A stretch of DNA of 43,122 nt from Ga0077527 sp038144955 (GCA_038144955.1 JAYQOT010000016.1:1-43122), one strand, 5' to 3'. Numbered from the stretch's first letter, positions 1-9,940 are shown. Numbers and translations are program-made. The notes: generated by a model from the letters alone, not told the origin.

Positions 1-36
1 GCGTTTCAGGGTGCGGTTGAAAGTGCGGCGGAAAGC

Positions 37-996
37 TTATTTGGCCTTGGCGCCGGAAATCCTGACCAGATCGCCGATGCGCTTGTCTTCGCTGCGCCGC
101 CATTCGTCGAGAACCTTGCGGTCGCCGGCGACAATTTCGATGCCCAGGTTCTTCAGCCGGTCACCGAAAGCCGGTTCCTTCGCTGCCTTGACGATCTCGG
201 CGCTGGCCTTGTTCATGATTGCAGCCGGTGTGCCCGTGGGGGCGACGATGCTGTACCAGCCGTACATGGCGTAGCCGGGTACGGCCTCGGCAATCGCCGG
301 CACATCAGGCAACAGCGGTGCGCGCTTGGGTGGCGTTACACCAAGGGCGCGCAGCCGGCCGCTTTCGATATGCGGCTTGGCCGCGGGCAACACCGCATAG
401 GTGATCTGCACCTCGTTGGCAATGGCGTCGATGATCGACTGGGCCACGCCTTTGTACGGGACATGCAGCATGTCGGTCTTGGTCAACTGGGTCAGCAGCA
501 CGCCCGAGAGATGCTCGGAGGCGCCGGTGCCCGCAGAGCCGTAGCGGATCTTGCCCGGCGATTTCTTCGCCATATCGATCAGGTCCTTCAGCGATTTGGC
601 GGGCAGTTGCGGATTGGCGAGCAGGATGAAGGGCACCGTGCCGATCAGCGCGATCGACTGGAAATCCTTCGCCAGATTGAACTTCAGGTTCGGCAGCACG
701 TGAGAGGCCACGAACAGCTGCGAGGTCAGCATCATCCAGGTGTAACCGTCGGGCGCGGCCTGCAGCGTCAGGTCGGCGCTGATTGCACCGGCGGCGCCGG
801 GACGGGAATCGACCACGATGCGCTGCTTCCACGAATCGTAGAGCCGGTCGGAAGTCATCCGCGAAATGATGTCGGGGCCCGAACCGGGGGCACTGCCGAT
901 GATCAGGCGGATGGGTTTTTCGGGAAAGCCTGCAGCCTGTGCCGCAGGGACCGCCAGCAGCAACGCGGTAAAGGCTATTTTTGCAATACGCATCAT
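37..996 (-). CDS. Bug/TctC-family TTT substrate-binding protein (1 of 7)
   Basis: Predicted periplasmic solute-binding protein of the Bug (TctC) family, which captures organic acids for tripartite tricarboxylate transporters. The start is the first of two adjacent ATGs (996), six bases after an AGGAGG ribosome site; an upstream in-frame extension lacks one. An N-terminal signal peptide ends near AAQAAGFPEKP. Family hallmarks visible are GFPEKPIRLIIG at the mature N-terminus, the PDGYT loop, and HVPYKG in the middle. The 319-residue length is normal. It lies 49 bases after the thiolase gene on the same strand, suggesting co-transcription and an acid substrate feeding acyl-CoA metabolism (inference). 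No TctA/TctB membrane partners are in the window, and the ligand cannot be told from sequence. Confidence 0.92.
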   Translation of the reverse strand: MMRIAKIAFTALLLAVPAAQAAGFPEKPIRLIIGSAPGSGPDIISRMTSDRLYDSWKQRIVVDSRPGAAGAISADLTLQAAPDGYTWMMLTSQLFVASHVLPNLKFNLAKDFQSIALIGTVPFILLANPQLPAKSLKDLIDMAKKSPGKIRYGSAGTGASEHLSGVLLTQLTKTDMLHVPYKGVAQSIIDAIANEVQITYAVLPAAKPHIESGRLRALGVTPPKRAPLLPDVPAIAEAVPGYAMYGWYSIVAPTGTPAAIMNKASAEIVKAAKEPAFGDRLKNLGIEIVAGDRKVLDEWRRSEDKRIGDLVRISGAKAK

Positions 997-1045
997 GTAT
1001 TTCCTCCTCGTTTGAAAATCCGGTGAACGACAGTCACCTTGGTTG

Positions 1046-2236
<1,191 letters not shown>

Positions 2237-2350
2237 GAAGTTCTCCGTAATTCATTGATTTTAATGCAATTGTTGTCGCCGGCATGAAGCACGCGACAGG
2301 GGAGACCAAATTTTACGCCGGGCACCCCCGGGTGTCGAGGCGACGGCCGT

Positions 2351-3235
2351 TCAGTGGCGCGTGGAATCCTGGGAAGCGGGTACCGTTCGGACGAAAATTT
2401 TTTCCGCATCGACGGCATCAAATACATAGAGCCGGTTGCAGAATTCGCAGCGTACTTCGACTTCGCCACGCTCGGCGATGACGCCGCGTACTTCATCGGC
2501 TCCCAGCATGCGCAGCATGCCGGTTACGCGTTCGGACGAGCAGGAGCAGCGGAAGAAGACAGGTCGGGGTTCGAACGTGCGCAGGTCTTCTTCGTGGAAC
2601 AGCCGGCGGAGCAGGTTTTCCGGAGCCAGCGACAGCAGCTCGTGTGCTTTCACCGTTGCCGCCAGGTGGGTGGCGCGCGTCCATGCATCCTCATCGGTTG
2701 ATTCCCGTTCCGGCAGTCTCTGGATCAGCAGGCCGGCTGCATGCGTGTCGTCACTGGTCAGCCATAACCGGGTGTCGATCTGTTCGGAGGCTGTCATGTA
2801 ATGCTCCAGCGCGGCGGCGATGCTGTCTGCATCAAGATCGACAATTCCCTGATAACTCTGTGTCCCCGATTCGGGCACAAGGTTGATCACGAAGCGGCCG
2901 TTGCCCAGCAGTGCACGCAGGCCGATCGCTGTCATTTCAGGTTCAGCCAGATCGCCCTCCCACTTCGCAGTGGCGCGCATGGCATGTCCCGCAGTGCTCT
3001 CGACAACGACCAGTTTTACCGGACCGCTGCCATGCAACTGCAGGATCAGTGCGCCTTCGAATTTGAGCGTCGCGGCGAGCAGTGCGCCAGCAGCCATCAG
3101 TTCCCCGAGCAACCGGCGCAACGGGACAGGATAGTCGTGGCGTTCGATCACGGCCTGCCAGGTGGCGGAGAGTTGCACGATCTCCCCCCTGATGGGAGCG
3201 TGTTCGAAAATGAAGCGCTGCAGGGTGTCGCTCAT
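2351..3235 (-). CDS. hslO: Hsp33 redox-regulated chaperonin
   Basis: Cytoplasmic holdase chaperone activated by oxidation. The C-terminal redox switch is intact: Cys230 and Cys232 (CSC) plus Cys263 and Cys266 (CEFC), the four zinc-binding thiolates that form disulfides under oxidative stress. The N-terminal domain contains the family stretches HGSGPVK and LVPESGTQSYQGIV. At 294 residues the length is normal. Its ATG overlaps the stop of the upstream glycosyltransferase gene by four bases (ATGA), so translation is probably coupled. No strong intrinsic terminator is seen in the 114 bases before the thiolase gene. Confidence 0.96.
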   Translation of the reverse strand: MSDTLQRFIFEHAPIRGEIVQLSATWQAVIERHDYPVPLRRLLGELMAAGALLAATLKFEGALILQLHGSGPVKLVVVESTAGHAMRATAKWEGDLAEPEMTAIGLRALLGNGRFVINLVPESGTQSYQGIVDLDADSIAAALEHYMTASEQIDTRLWLTSDDTHAAGLLIQRLPERESTDEDAWTRATHLAATVKAHELLSLAPENLLRRLFHEEDLRTFEPRPVFFRCSCSSERVTGMLRMLGADEVRGVIAERGEVEVRCEFCNRLYVFDAVDAEKIFVRTVPASQDSTRH

Positions 3236-4890
3236 GGGGTTGCAGGTTTTTTTTCCAATGACCGCTGATAGAGCCGGAAACGCTCGTCCTTGTCACCGGG
3301 CCGGTGGCCTTCCCAGACCTGCTTCCATTCCCCGGGCACCTGCAATTCATCCAGGGGCTTGCCCTGGGTCAGCAGCAGGTCGCACTCACCCGAACGCGAC
3401 ACCACTTCGACGCGCTGGCTGCGGATGCCGGCGAAGTAATGCAGCATGGCGCGCTGCGGGTCGCCCAGGTCGCGGCTGGCCATGCAGACGAAACGTGAAG
3501 GCATGGACCGGGTCATGTCGGCAATCATCGAACGGTAGCTTTTGGCACTGTCCAGCCAGCCGATGAACAGCGTGGCGAGCAATGCCCAGATCGCGGTGAG
3601 GCCGGCGGCCCAGACGATCAGCGGGCGCTCAGGATTGCGCGGCAGTTTTGCCAGCAGCGTGAACCAGGCTGCCGTGTAGGCGAGTCCGAGCAGATAGGGC
3701 AGCCAGCGGAAGCCGAAATCATAGCCGGGACGGATGGTATGCAGGTGGGTGTGCAGCCGTGCCGGAATACCCAGCTCCAGTGCGCCCCAGTAGAACCAGC
3801 CCACGGCGAGGAAAAAAGTGAAAGTCATGACGCTGAACCAGTACCAGCCGTTGGCAGCACCGCGGCGCAGCGTCTCGATGCCGGGGACGGCAAGCAGGGC
3901 GAGTGGTATCAGCATCGGCAGTGCGTAGAGTTCGCGCGACTCGGCGGCCCCGCCCAGCATCAGCAGCGATGCTGCAAATCCCAGCACGGGCAGCACGACG
4001 CCGGGTGTTGCAAGCTGTTGCATGCGCCGGGCACGCCACAGTGCCCACAGTGCGATCGGCCAGGCTGGAAACGCGTACCAGGGAAGGATGCGCAGGTAAT
4101 AGCCGATGCCCTGCGGCAGGTTGCGCAGGTCAAAAAACCGCGCCAGGTTTTCATTGGCCAGCCAGGTGACGAACAGCACCGGTTCACGCTGCAGCAGCAA
4201 CAGGGGCCAGATTGCCAGCCACGGCAGCGAGGCGATGAGCGCAAACACCAGCGTTACCGCGAACTGCGGGTTACGCCACTGCCGGCTGAACAGGGGCAGG
4301 GCCGCAGCGATGATGGCGATCATCACGGCCTCCGGTATGCCCATGGTCATGAACACCAGTCCGCAGGCAGTGCCCAGCCAGAATCCACCCAGCGCCGCGC
4401 GGCGCCCTGCCAGCGCGACACCATAGTAGGCCATCGCAAACCCGCCCAGTGCGGCGACGTCCGCAATCAGTTGATGGCTGCGGACCACCAGTCCCAGGCA
4501 ACCGAGCAGCAGCAGTGCCGCGGTCAGGCCGTGGCGCTCGCCGTGCAGCTCGCGCGAGGCCAGCGCAGTGAACAGCAGCGCGAGTCCTATATAGAAACCC
4601 GCGACCAGTCGTGCAGCATCGTGCAGCGGCAACAACAGGGAAAACAGCCGTGCCGAGACCGCGGCGCTGAGATAGAAAAACGGCGGTTTGTCGATGAACG
4701 GCTCGCCGGCGATCTGCGGCACCACCCAGCTGCCGCCGCGGAGGATTTCATAAACCGCGCCAAAGGTGTAGGCCTCATCAGGCTTCCACGGATCATGGCC
4801 GACCAGTCCTGGCAGCAGCCAGGCCAGGCACAGGATCGCGATCAGCAGCACCCGGACGGGAATGTGTAAAGGAAAACTGCGCTTCGTCAT
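3232..4890 (-). CDS. ArnT-like glycosyltransferase, PMT/GT39-type membrane protein
   Basis: Integral inner-membrane glycosyltransferase of the GT-C fold, 552 residues with roughly a dozen hydrophobic segments. The acidic loop-1 motif DPWKPDEAY (Asp33, Asp38-Glu39) and the loop EPFIDKPPFFY (Lys68-Pro-Pro) are the signatures of ArnT/PMT enzymes that use polyprenyl-phosphate sugars. A soluble C-terminal segment of about 100 residues follows the last membrane helix. The target (lipid A, protein or another glycan) cannot be decided; L-Ara4N biosynthesis genes are not nearby, so arnT itself is not claimed. It is the first gene of a two-gene unit with hslO and is divergent from the cyanate operon. 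Confidence 0.88.
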   Translation of the reverse strand: MTKRSFPLHIPVRVLLIAILCLAWLLPGLVGHDPWKPDEAYTFGAVYEILRGGSWVVPQIAGEPFIDKPPFFYLSAAVSARLFSLLLPLHDAARLVAGFYIGLALLFTALASRELHGERHGLTAALLLLGCLGLVVRSHQLIADVAALGGFAMAYYGVALAGRRAALGGFWLGTACGLVFMTMGIPEAVMIAIIAAALPLFSRQWRNPQFAVTLVFALIASLPWLAIWPLLLLQREPVLFVTWLANENLARFFDLRNLPQGIGYYLRILPWYAFPAWPIALWALWRARRMQQLATPGVVLPVLGFAASLLMLGGAAESRELYALPMLIPLALLAVPGIETLRRGAANGWYWFSVMTFTFFLAVGWFYWGALELGIPARLHTHLHTIRPGYDFGFRWLPYLLGLAYTAAWFTLLAKLPRNPERPLIVWAAGLTAIWALLATLFIGWLDSAKSYRSMIADMTRSMPSRFVCMASRDLGDPQRAMLHYFAGIRSQRVEVVSRSGECDLLLTQGKPLDELQVPGEWKQVWEGHRPGDKDERFRLYQRSLEKKPATP

Positions 4891-4923
4891 CCGTTCATTT
4901 TATCCGCACAGGCGTGGTGAGCA

Positions 4924-5019
4924 GCACCATCCCGGCGCGTTTGCCCTCAATTGGTGCGGTCGCGCACCACAATTGGATTCATTTTCCTGCATGACTGCTG
5001 ACGGTGCACGGTCTGCACG
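4924..5019 (+). promoter_or_regulatory. Candidate NtrC-type upstream activator sites of the cyn operon
   Basis: Three matches to the GCACCA/TGGTGC half-site family of NtrC occur at 4924-4929, 4952-4957 and 4964-4969. The last two form an inverted repeat (TGGTGCG 4952-4958, CGCACCA 4963-4969) framed by two CAATTG boxes at 4948-4953 and 4970-4975. A further imperfect pair (GGTGCAC 5003-5009, CTGCACG 5013-5019) lies closer in. All sit about 95-190 bases before the predicted transcription start, the usual distance for sigma-54 enhancers. The half-site orientation is not the textbook one, so another regulator such as a LysR-type CynR is possible. Confidence 0.45.
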
Positions 5020-5086
5020 CAAATGATTTCCGGAAACTTTATTTAAAACAGTACGTTATGAGCGACGCGGGCATTTTTTGCGGGGC

Positions 5087-5102
5087 TGGCACGCTTGCTG
5101 CA
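5087..5102 (+). promoter_or_regulatory. Sigma-54 (RpoN) promoter of the cyn operon
   Basis: TGGCACG at 5087-5093, four bases, then CTGCA at 5098-5102. The invariant GG (5088-5089) and GC (5100-5101) are separated by exactly ten bases. Only one position of the -24/-12 consensus is off (CTGCA for TTGCA). Transcription would start near 5113, giving a 30-base leader before the cynA ATG at 5143. The position fits nitrogen control of cyanate use. Confidence 0.78.
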
Positions 5103-5142
5103 ATACGTGGTGAGCATAAATAACCCGATCAAGGAGACCGCA

Positions 5143-6510
5143 ATGTCCTCATTCAAGGATCCGTTTGACGCCGGTACGTCGCTCAGTTCAGGCTGCTCAT
5201 GCGGACAACATCATAGCGAAGCCGAACACCAGGCTGATCTGGCCCGTACCAGCGCTGATACGGAGGCCCTGGGCAATCGGGTAGTCGAGGCTGCCGTGAT
5301 GCGTGCGGTGTTTCCCCACGACGAAACACGCCGGCGCTTCCTCAATGCGGTAGGCGCCAGTACCGCGATGGCGGCGATTTCCACCTTCTTCCCGCTGGGC
5401 ATGGCCAAGGAGGCCTTTGCCCAGACCGGCAAACTCGAGAAGACGTCACTCAAGGTCGGTTTCATACCGATCACCTGCGCGACGCCCATCATCATGTCGC
5501 AGCCGATGGGGTTTTATGCCAAGCAGGGTTTGAACGTCGATGTGGTCAAGACCGCCGGCTGGGCGGTAGTGCGCGACAAGACCATCAACAAGGAGTACGA
5601 CGCCGCGCACATGCTGTCACCGATGCCGCTGGCGATCACGCTGGGTGCCGGCGCACGGCCCATTCCTTACACAATGCCGGCAGTTGAAAACATCAATGGC
5701 CAGGCGATCACGCTGGCGATCAAGCACAAGGACAGGAAGGACCCGAAGTCGTGGAAGGGCTTCAAGTTCGCGGTGCCGTTCGACTATTCGATGCACAATT
5801 ATCTGCTGCGCTACTTCGTTGCCGAGCACGGCCTCGATCCGGACAAGGACATCCAGATCCGTTCAGTGCCGCCGCCCGAAATGGTTGCCAACCTGCGCGC
5901 CGACAACATCGACGGTTTTCTCGCGCCGGATCCGGTAAACCAGCGCGCGGTCTACGACGGCGTTGGTTACATCCATACCCTGACCAAGGACATCTGGCTG
6001 GGCCATCCATGCTGTGCGTTCGCAGCGAGCAAGGAATTCGTGACCACGATGCCGAACACTTACCGCGCGCTGCTGAAGGCGATCATGGAGGCGACCGCTT
6101 TTGCGACCAAGCCTGAGAACCGCAAGCAGATTGCCGAGGCCATTGCGCCGGCGAACTACCTGAATCAGCCGGTGACCGTGGTCGAGCAGGTCCTGACCGG
6201 CACTTTTGCCGACGGTCTGGGCAACGTGCGCAAGGAGCCGAACCGCATCGATTTCGATCCGTTCCCGTGGCACTCGTTTGCAATCTGGATACTGACGCAG
6301 ATGAAACGCTGGGGGCAGATCCAGGGCAACGTCGACTACGCCAAGGTCGCGCGCGAAGTTTATCTCGCCACCGATGCCGCGAAACTGATGAAGGAAGTCG
6401 GCATGAAGGCGCCCACTGAAACCAGCAAGAAGTTCACGGTGATGGGCAAGGAATTCGATCCGGCCAAGCCGGATGCCTATCTTGCCGGCTTCGCGATCAA
6501 GAGGACCTGA
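5143..6510 (+). CDS. cynA: Cyanate/nitrate-type ABC transporter substrate-binding protein, Tat-exported
   Basis: Periplasmic binding component of a CmpA/NrtA-family importer, 455 residues. The start at 5143 follows AAGGAG by six bases. A twin-arginine signal sits unusually far in: ETRRRFL at residues 61-67, a hydrophobic run, and an AFA cleavage site near residue 93. It is preceded by a roughly 60-residue hydrophilic extension with a CSCGQHH cluster (Cys18, Cys20, His23, His24). The mature part begins LKVGFIPITCATPI, typical of the family. Genes for the permease, ATPase and cyanase follow at once, so cyanate is the likely ligand; NrtA-like proteins also bind nitrate or bicarbonate, and specificity is inferred from context. 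Confidence 0.88.
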   Translation: MSSFKDPFDAGTSLSSGCSCGQHHSEAEHQADLARTSADTEALGNRVVEAAVMRAVFPHDETRRRFLNAVGASTAMAAISTFFPLGMAKEAFAQTGKLEKTSLKVGFIPITCATPIIMSQPMGFYAKQGLNVDVVKTAGWAVVRDKTINKEYDAAHMLSPMPLAITLGAGARPIPYTMPAVENINGQAITLAIKHKDRKDPKSWKGFKFAVPFDYSMHNYLLRYFVAEHGLDPDKDIQIRSVPPPEMVANLRADNIDGFLAPDPVNQRAVYDGVGYIHTLTKDIWLGHPCCAFAASKEFVTTMPNTYRALLKAIMEATAFATKPENRKQIAEAIAPANYLNQPVTVVEQVLTGTFADGLGNVRKEPNRIDFDPFPWHSFAIWILTQMKRWGQIQGNVDYAKVAREVYLATDAAKLMKEVGMKAPTETSKKFTVMGKEFDPAKPDAYLAGFAIKRT

Positions 6511-6511
6511 C

Positions 6512-7354
6512 ATGAAATCACTGCTGAATTGGCGGGCGCCGGTACTGTCGCTGCTGATTTTCCTGCTGGCCATAGGCGGATGGCACGCGTTGACCCTGCC
6601 CAAGGCGGCGACGCAGACTGTCAACGCCGAATATGCCGCGCTGGTGGGTGCTGCCGCGGCCACCGGGCAGAAATCGGCATTTCCTACGCCCGCGGATTTT
6701 GGCAGTAAAGTCTGGCAGCACCTCAACGATCCGTTCTACGACAATGGGCCGAACGACAAGGGTCTAGGCATACAGCTGGGCTATTCGATCGGCAGGGTGC
6801 TGACCGGATACCTGCTGGCGGCGCTGTTTGCGGTGCCGCTGGGTTTCCTGATCGGCATGTCGCCGACGGTGTACCGGGCGCTCGATCCGTTCATCCAGGT
6901 GTTGAAGCCGATTTCCCCCCTCGCGTGGATGCCGCTGGCGCTGTTCACGCTGAAAGACAGTTCGGTTTCGGCGATATTCGTGATCTTCATCTGTTCGGTG
7001 TGGCCGATGCTGATCAACACCGCGTTCGGCGTCGCCAGCGTGCGCCGCGAATGGCTGAATGTCGCGCGCACACTGGAGGTCAGCATGCTGCGTACCGCAT
7101 TCCGGGTGATTCTGCCGGCTGCTGCACCGACGATCATGACCGGCATGCGCATTTCGATCAGCATCGCCTGGCTGGTGATCGTGGCCGCCGAAATGCTGGT
7201 TGGCGGTACCGGCATCGGTTATTTCGTGTGGAACGAGTGGAACAACCTGTCGATTACCAACATTCTGACGGCAATTTTCGCCATTGGTCTGGTGGGGATG
7301 CTTCTTGATCTGATGATGGCCAGGCTGACCAAACTCGTCACATTTCCGGAATAG
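6512..7354 (+). CDS. cynB: Cyanate ABC transporter permease
   Basis: Inner-membrane permease of the NrtB/SsuC/TauC type, 280 residues. It has an N-terminal helix, a polar loop, and then a block of about five or six hydrophobic helices. The cytoplasmic coupling (EAA-like) loop lies around residues 200-220 (ILPAAAPTIMTGMR). The ATG at 6512 lies one base after the cynA stop, and the AGAGGA ribosome site sits inside the end of cynA, so the two are translationally coupled. An earlier in-frame ATG inside cynA would add 13 residues without membrane character and is not used here. Confidence 0.9.
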   Translation: MKSLLNWRAPVLSLLIFLLAIGGWHALTLPKAATQTVNAEYAALVGAAAATGQKSAFPTPADFGSKVWQHLNDPFYDNGPNDKGLGIQLGYSIGRVLTGYLLAALFAVPLGFLIGMSPTVYRALDPFIQVLKPISPLAWMPLALFTLKDSSVSAIFVIFICSVWPMLINTAFGVASVRREWLNVARTLEVSMLRTAFRVILPAAAPTIMTGMRISISIAWLVIVAAEMLVGGTGIGYFVWNEWNNLSITNILTAIFAIGLVGMLLDLMMARLTKLVTFPE

Positions 7355-7366
7355 GGAAACAACATC

Positions 7367-8284
7367 ATGAGCGAACCCCTGATTCGTATCGAAGCTATCA
7401 GCAAGAAATTCACCGGGCGCGACGGCACCGAAACCACGGTGTTCGAGAATCTGCATTTTGCGATCGAACCCGGGGAATTCGTTTGCCTGATCGGGCATTC
7501 CGGCTGCGGCAAAACCACCATTCTCAACGTGCTGTCGGGCCTGGACCGGACATCCGAGGGGTATGTGTTCGTTGGCGGCCGGGAAGTGGACGGCCCCAGC
7601 CTTGATCGCGCGGTCATCTTCCAGAGCCACGCGCTGATGCCGTGGTTGACGGTGATGGGCAATATTGCTTTTGCGGTGTCCTCGCGCTGGCCGGAGTGGA
7701 GCAAGGACAAGGTTCGCAAGCACAGCCAGAATTACATCGACCTGGTGAAACTCACGGGTTCGGAGAAGAAGCGTCCCGCCGAACTCTCCGGCGGCATGAA
7801 GCAGCGCGTGGGTATCGCACGTGCCCTGGCCATCCAGCCGAAGATGCTGCTGATGGACGAGCCCTTTTCGGCGCTGGATGCGCTGACCCGCGGCGTGCTG
7901 CAGGAAGAAGTGCTGCGCATCTGTGCTGAAACCCGGCAGACGGTGTTCATGATCACCCACGACGTCGATGAGGCGATCCTGCTCGCCGACAAGATCGTGC
8001 TGATGACCAACGGTCCGTTTGCCAAGATCTCCGAGATCGTCGTGAATACCATGCCGCGCAGCCGCACGCGCCATGACCTGCACAAGCATCCCCATTACTA
8101 CCGCATTCGCAACCACCTGATTGACTTTCTGGTGGACCGTTCAAAGGCGTTTGCCAGTGATTCGCCGGATTATGACCCGCGTTGCCCGCCGCTGGTTTCG
8201 CCCGGGCTTGCTGCGGATGAAGCTGTTGCTGATGCGCCCAGATCGCTGCCGACCAGCAAGCCGCTGGTTGCTGTCGTGAGATGA
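7367..8284 (+). CDS. cynD: Cyanate ABC transporter ATP-binding protein
   Basis: ATPase that powers the cyanate importer, 305 residues. Walker A is GHSGCGKTT (Lys49), the Q-loop lies in IFQSHALMPW, the signature is LSGGM (140-144) and Walker B is LLMDEP (Asp164, Glu165). The switch histidine is in MITHDVDEA. It belongs to the NrtD/SsuB/TauB group. The C-terminal roughly 45 residues after the ABC core are a low-complexity Ala/Pro-rich tail longer than in most relatives. It starts 12 bases after cynB and ends 30 bases before cynS. Confidence 0.92.
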   Translation: MSEPLIRIEAISKKFTGRDGTETTVFENLHFAIEPGEFVCLIGHSGCGKTTILNVLSGLDRTSEGYVFVGGREVDGPSLDRAVIFQSHALMPWLTVMGNIAFAVSSRWPEWSKDKVRKHSQNYIDLVKLTGSEKKRPAELSGGMKQRVGIARALAIQPKMLLMDEPFSALDALTRGVLQEEVLRICAETRQTVFMITHDVDEAILLADKIVLMTNGPFAKISEIVVNTMPRSRTRHDLHKHPHYYRIRNHLIDFLVDRSKAFASDSPDYDPRCPPLVSPGLAADEAVADAPRSLPTSKPLVAVVR

Positions 8285-8314
8285 AGATCAACCACCAACC
8301 TGAAGGAGACTGTC

Positions 8315-8815
8315 GTGAAAAAAAATGATGCACCGGAAGCGCTGCTTGCGGCCGCCAGCATGGCCAAACCGATGACCCGCCATGATGTGACTGAGCTGGT
8401 GGTCGAATCCAGGCTCAAGAAAGGGCTGTCCTGGGCGAAGATTGCCAAGGCTGTCGGTGCGAGCAAGGAGTGGACTACTGCCGCACTGCTGGGCCAGATG
8501 CAGATGACCAAACCGCAGGCCGAAGCTGCCGGCAAGCTTCTGGGCCTGCCTGCTTATGCCGTTCTGCTGCTACAGCAGGTGCCGTACAAGGGTTCGCTGC
8601 CTACTGCGGTACCCACCGATCCGCTGATCTACCGTTTCTACGAACTGGTCAGCGTCTATGGCACCACGTTCAAGGAACTGATTCATGAAGAATTCGGTGA
8701 CGGCATCATGAGCGCGATCGATTTCAAGATGGATATGCAGCGCGAAGCTGATCCGAAAGGCGATCGTGTGCAGATCGTGATGAGCGGCAAGTACCTGCAA
8801 TACAAGACCTACTGA
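8315..8815 (+). CDS. cynS: Cyanase (cyanate hydratase)
   Basis: Cyanate hydratase: cyanate plus bicarbonate give carbamate and CO2, and carbamate decays to ammonia and CO2. The 166 residues align along their length with the E. coli enzyme (156), offset by 11. The three catalytic residues are present: Arg107 and Glu110 in MET-less context YRFYE, and Ser133 in GIMSAIDF, equivalent to Arg96, Glu99 and Ser122. Translation uses a GTG start at 8315, six bases after AAGGAG. As the last gene of the operon it defines the pathway: import by CynABD, then detoxification and nitrogen release. A bidirectional terminator follows. Confidence 0.97.
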   Translation: MKKNDAPEALLAAASMAKPMTRHDVTELVVESRLKKGLSWAKIAKAVGASKEWTTAALLGQMQMTKPQAEAAGKLLGLPAYAVLLLQQVPYKGSLPTAVPTDPLIYRFYELVSVYGTTFKELIHEEFGDGIMSAIDFKMDMQREADPKGDRVQIVMSGKYLQYKTY

Positions 8816-8831
8816 CCGGTTGCCAAAAACA

Positions 8832-8860
8832 AACGCCGCACGGTTTTGCCGTGCGGCGTT
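8832..8860. terminator. Bidirectional intrinsic terminator between cynS and the dehydrogenase gene
   Basis: A perfect 12-bp stem (AACGCCGCACGG at 8832-8843, its complement at 8849-8860) encloses a five-base loop. T-rich tracts flank it in both directions: AGTCTTTTCT on the plus strand and, on the minus strand, the complement of the CCAAAAAC run. It serves both convergent genes. Confidence 0.92.
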
Positions 8861-8881
8861 AGTCTTTTCTGTAAAGCGATG

Positions 8882-9940
8882 TTACAGGGCGTCGGCGACG
8901 GCCTTGCCGAGGTCCGCGGTCATCGCCTTGCCGCCGAGGTCCGGGGTCTTCGGACCTTCGCGCAGCGCAGTTTCGATGGCCTTGACCACTGCAGCACCGG
9001 CCTCCGGGCAGCCCAGATGGTCGAGCATCATTGCGCCGGCCCAGATCTGGCCGACCGGGTTGGCGATTTTCTTGCCGTAGATGTCCGGCGCCGAGCCGTG
9101 CACCGGCTCGAACAGCGACGGAAATTTTTTCTCCGGGTTCATGTTGGCCGAAGGCGCGATGCCGATGGTGCCGGTGGCGGCGGGGCCGAGGTCGGAGAGG
9201 ATGTCGCCGAACAGATTGGAGGCGACGACCACGTCAAACCAGTCGGGGTGCATCACGAAATGTGCGGTCAGGATGTCAATGTGGTACTGGTCGGTCTTCA
9301 CGTCGGGGTATTTCGTTGCCATTTCCTTGACCCGCTCGTCCCAATACGGCATCGAAATCGAAATACCGTTGGATTTCGTTGCCGAAGTCAGGTGTTTCTT
9401 CGGCCGCTTTTGCGCCAGTTCATAGGCAAACTTCAGGATGCGATCGACACCCTGGCGCGAGAAGATCGCCTGCTGGGTGACGAACTCACGGTCAGTTCCG
9501 CCGAACATGCGACCGCCGACGGATGAATATTCGCCCTCGCTGTTTTCGCGCACCACCCAGAAATCGATGTCGCCGGGCTTGCGGTCGGCGAGCGGGCACT
9601 TCATGCCGGGCATCAGGCGTACCGGGCGCAGGTTGACGTACTGGTCGTAGCCGCGGCGGAACGGGATCAGCAGCCCCCACAGCGAAACATGGTCGGGCAG
9701 CATTGCCGGCCAGCCGACGGCGCCGAAATACACGGCGTCATGTTTTTCGAGCTGCTTGAGGCCGTCCTCCGGCATCATGCGGCCGTGCTTGGCGTAGTAG
9801 TCGCAGCTCCAGTCGAGTTCGTCGAACTTGAACTGGATGCCGAACTTGCGGCCGGCGGCTTCCATGACGCGCAGGCCTTCGGGCATGACTTCCTTGCCGA
9901 TGCCGTCACCGGGAATGACGGCGATGCGAAATGATTTCAT
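8882..9940 (-). CDS. Tartrate/D-malate/isopropylmalate-type NAD-dependent decarboxylating dehydrogenase
   Basis: Beta-decarboxylating dehydrogenase of the IDH/IMDH superfamily, 352 residues. It has IPGDGIGKEV at residues 9-18, substrate-binding arginines in NLRPVRL (Arg105, Arg108) and RENSEGEY (Arg131), the catalytic lysine in TKSN (Lys189), metal aspartates in SNLFGDILSD (Asp246, Asp250) and the NAD loop EPVHGSAPDI. Residue spacing and the VHG loop resemble tartrate dehydrogenase (TtuC) and D-malate dehydrogenase (DmlA) more than LeuB; no leuCD genes are near. The substrate remains an inference. It stands alone, convergent to cynS, with an AGAGGAG-like ribosome site. Confidence 0.85.
   Translation of the reverse strand: MKSFRIAVIPGDGIGKEVMPEGLRVMEAAGRKFGIQFKFDELDWSCDYYAKHGRMMPEDGLKQLEKHDAVYFGAVGWPAMLPDHVSLWGLLIPFRRGYDQYVNLRPVRLMPGMKCPLADRKPGDIDFWVVRENSEGEYSSVGGRMFGGTDREFVTQQAIFSRQGVDRILKFAYELAQKRPKKHLTSATKSNGISISMPYWDERVKEMATKYPDVKTDQYHIDILTAHFVMHPDWFDVVVASNLFGDILSDLGPAATGTIGIAPSANMNPEKKFPSLFEPVHGSAPDIYGKKIANPVGQIWAGAMMLDHLGCPEAGAAVVKAIETALREGPKTPDLGGKAMTADLGKAVADAL

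Noticed and set aside
2290..2345. Hairpin around CACCC/GGGTG as hslO terminator
   Set aside because: The stem is only about five bp with no T-tract; not strong enough to annotate.
3739..4869. A 376-codon plus-strand frame
   Set aside because: It is antisense to the ArnT-like gene and very Gln/Arg-rich, the usual complement of a hydrophobic membrane protein.
6764..8116. A 450-codon minus-strand frame
   Set aside because: It is antisense to cynB and cynD, whose motifs are unambiguous; its composition is that of a shadow.
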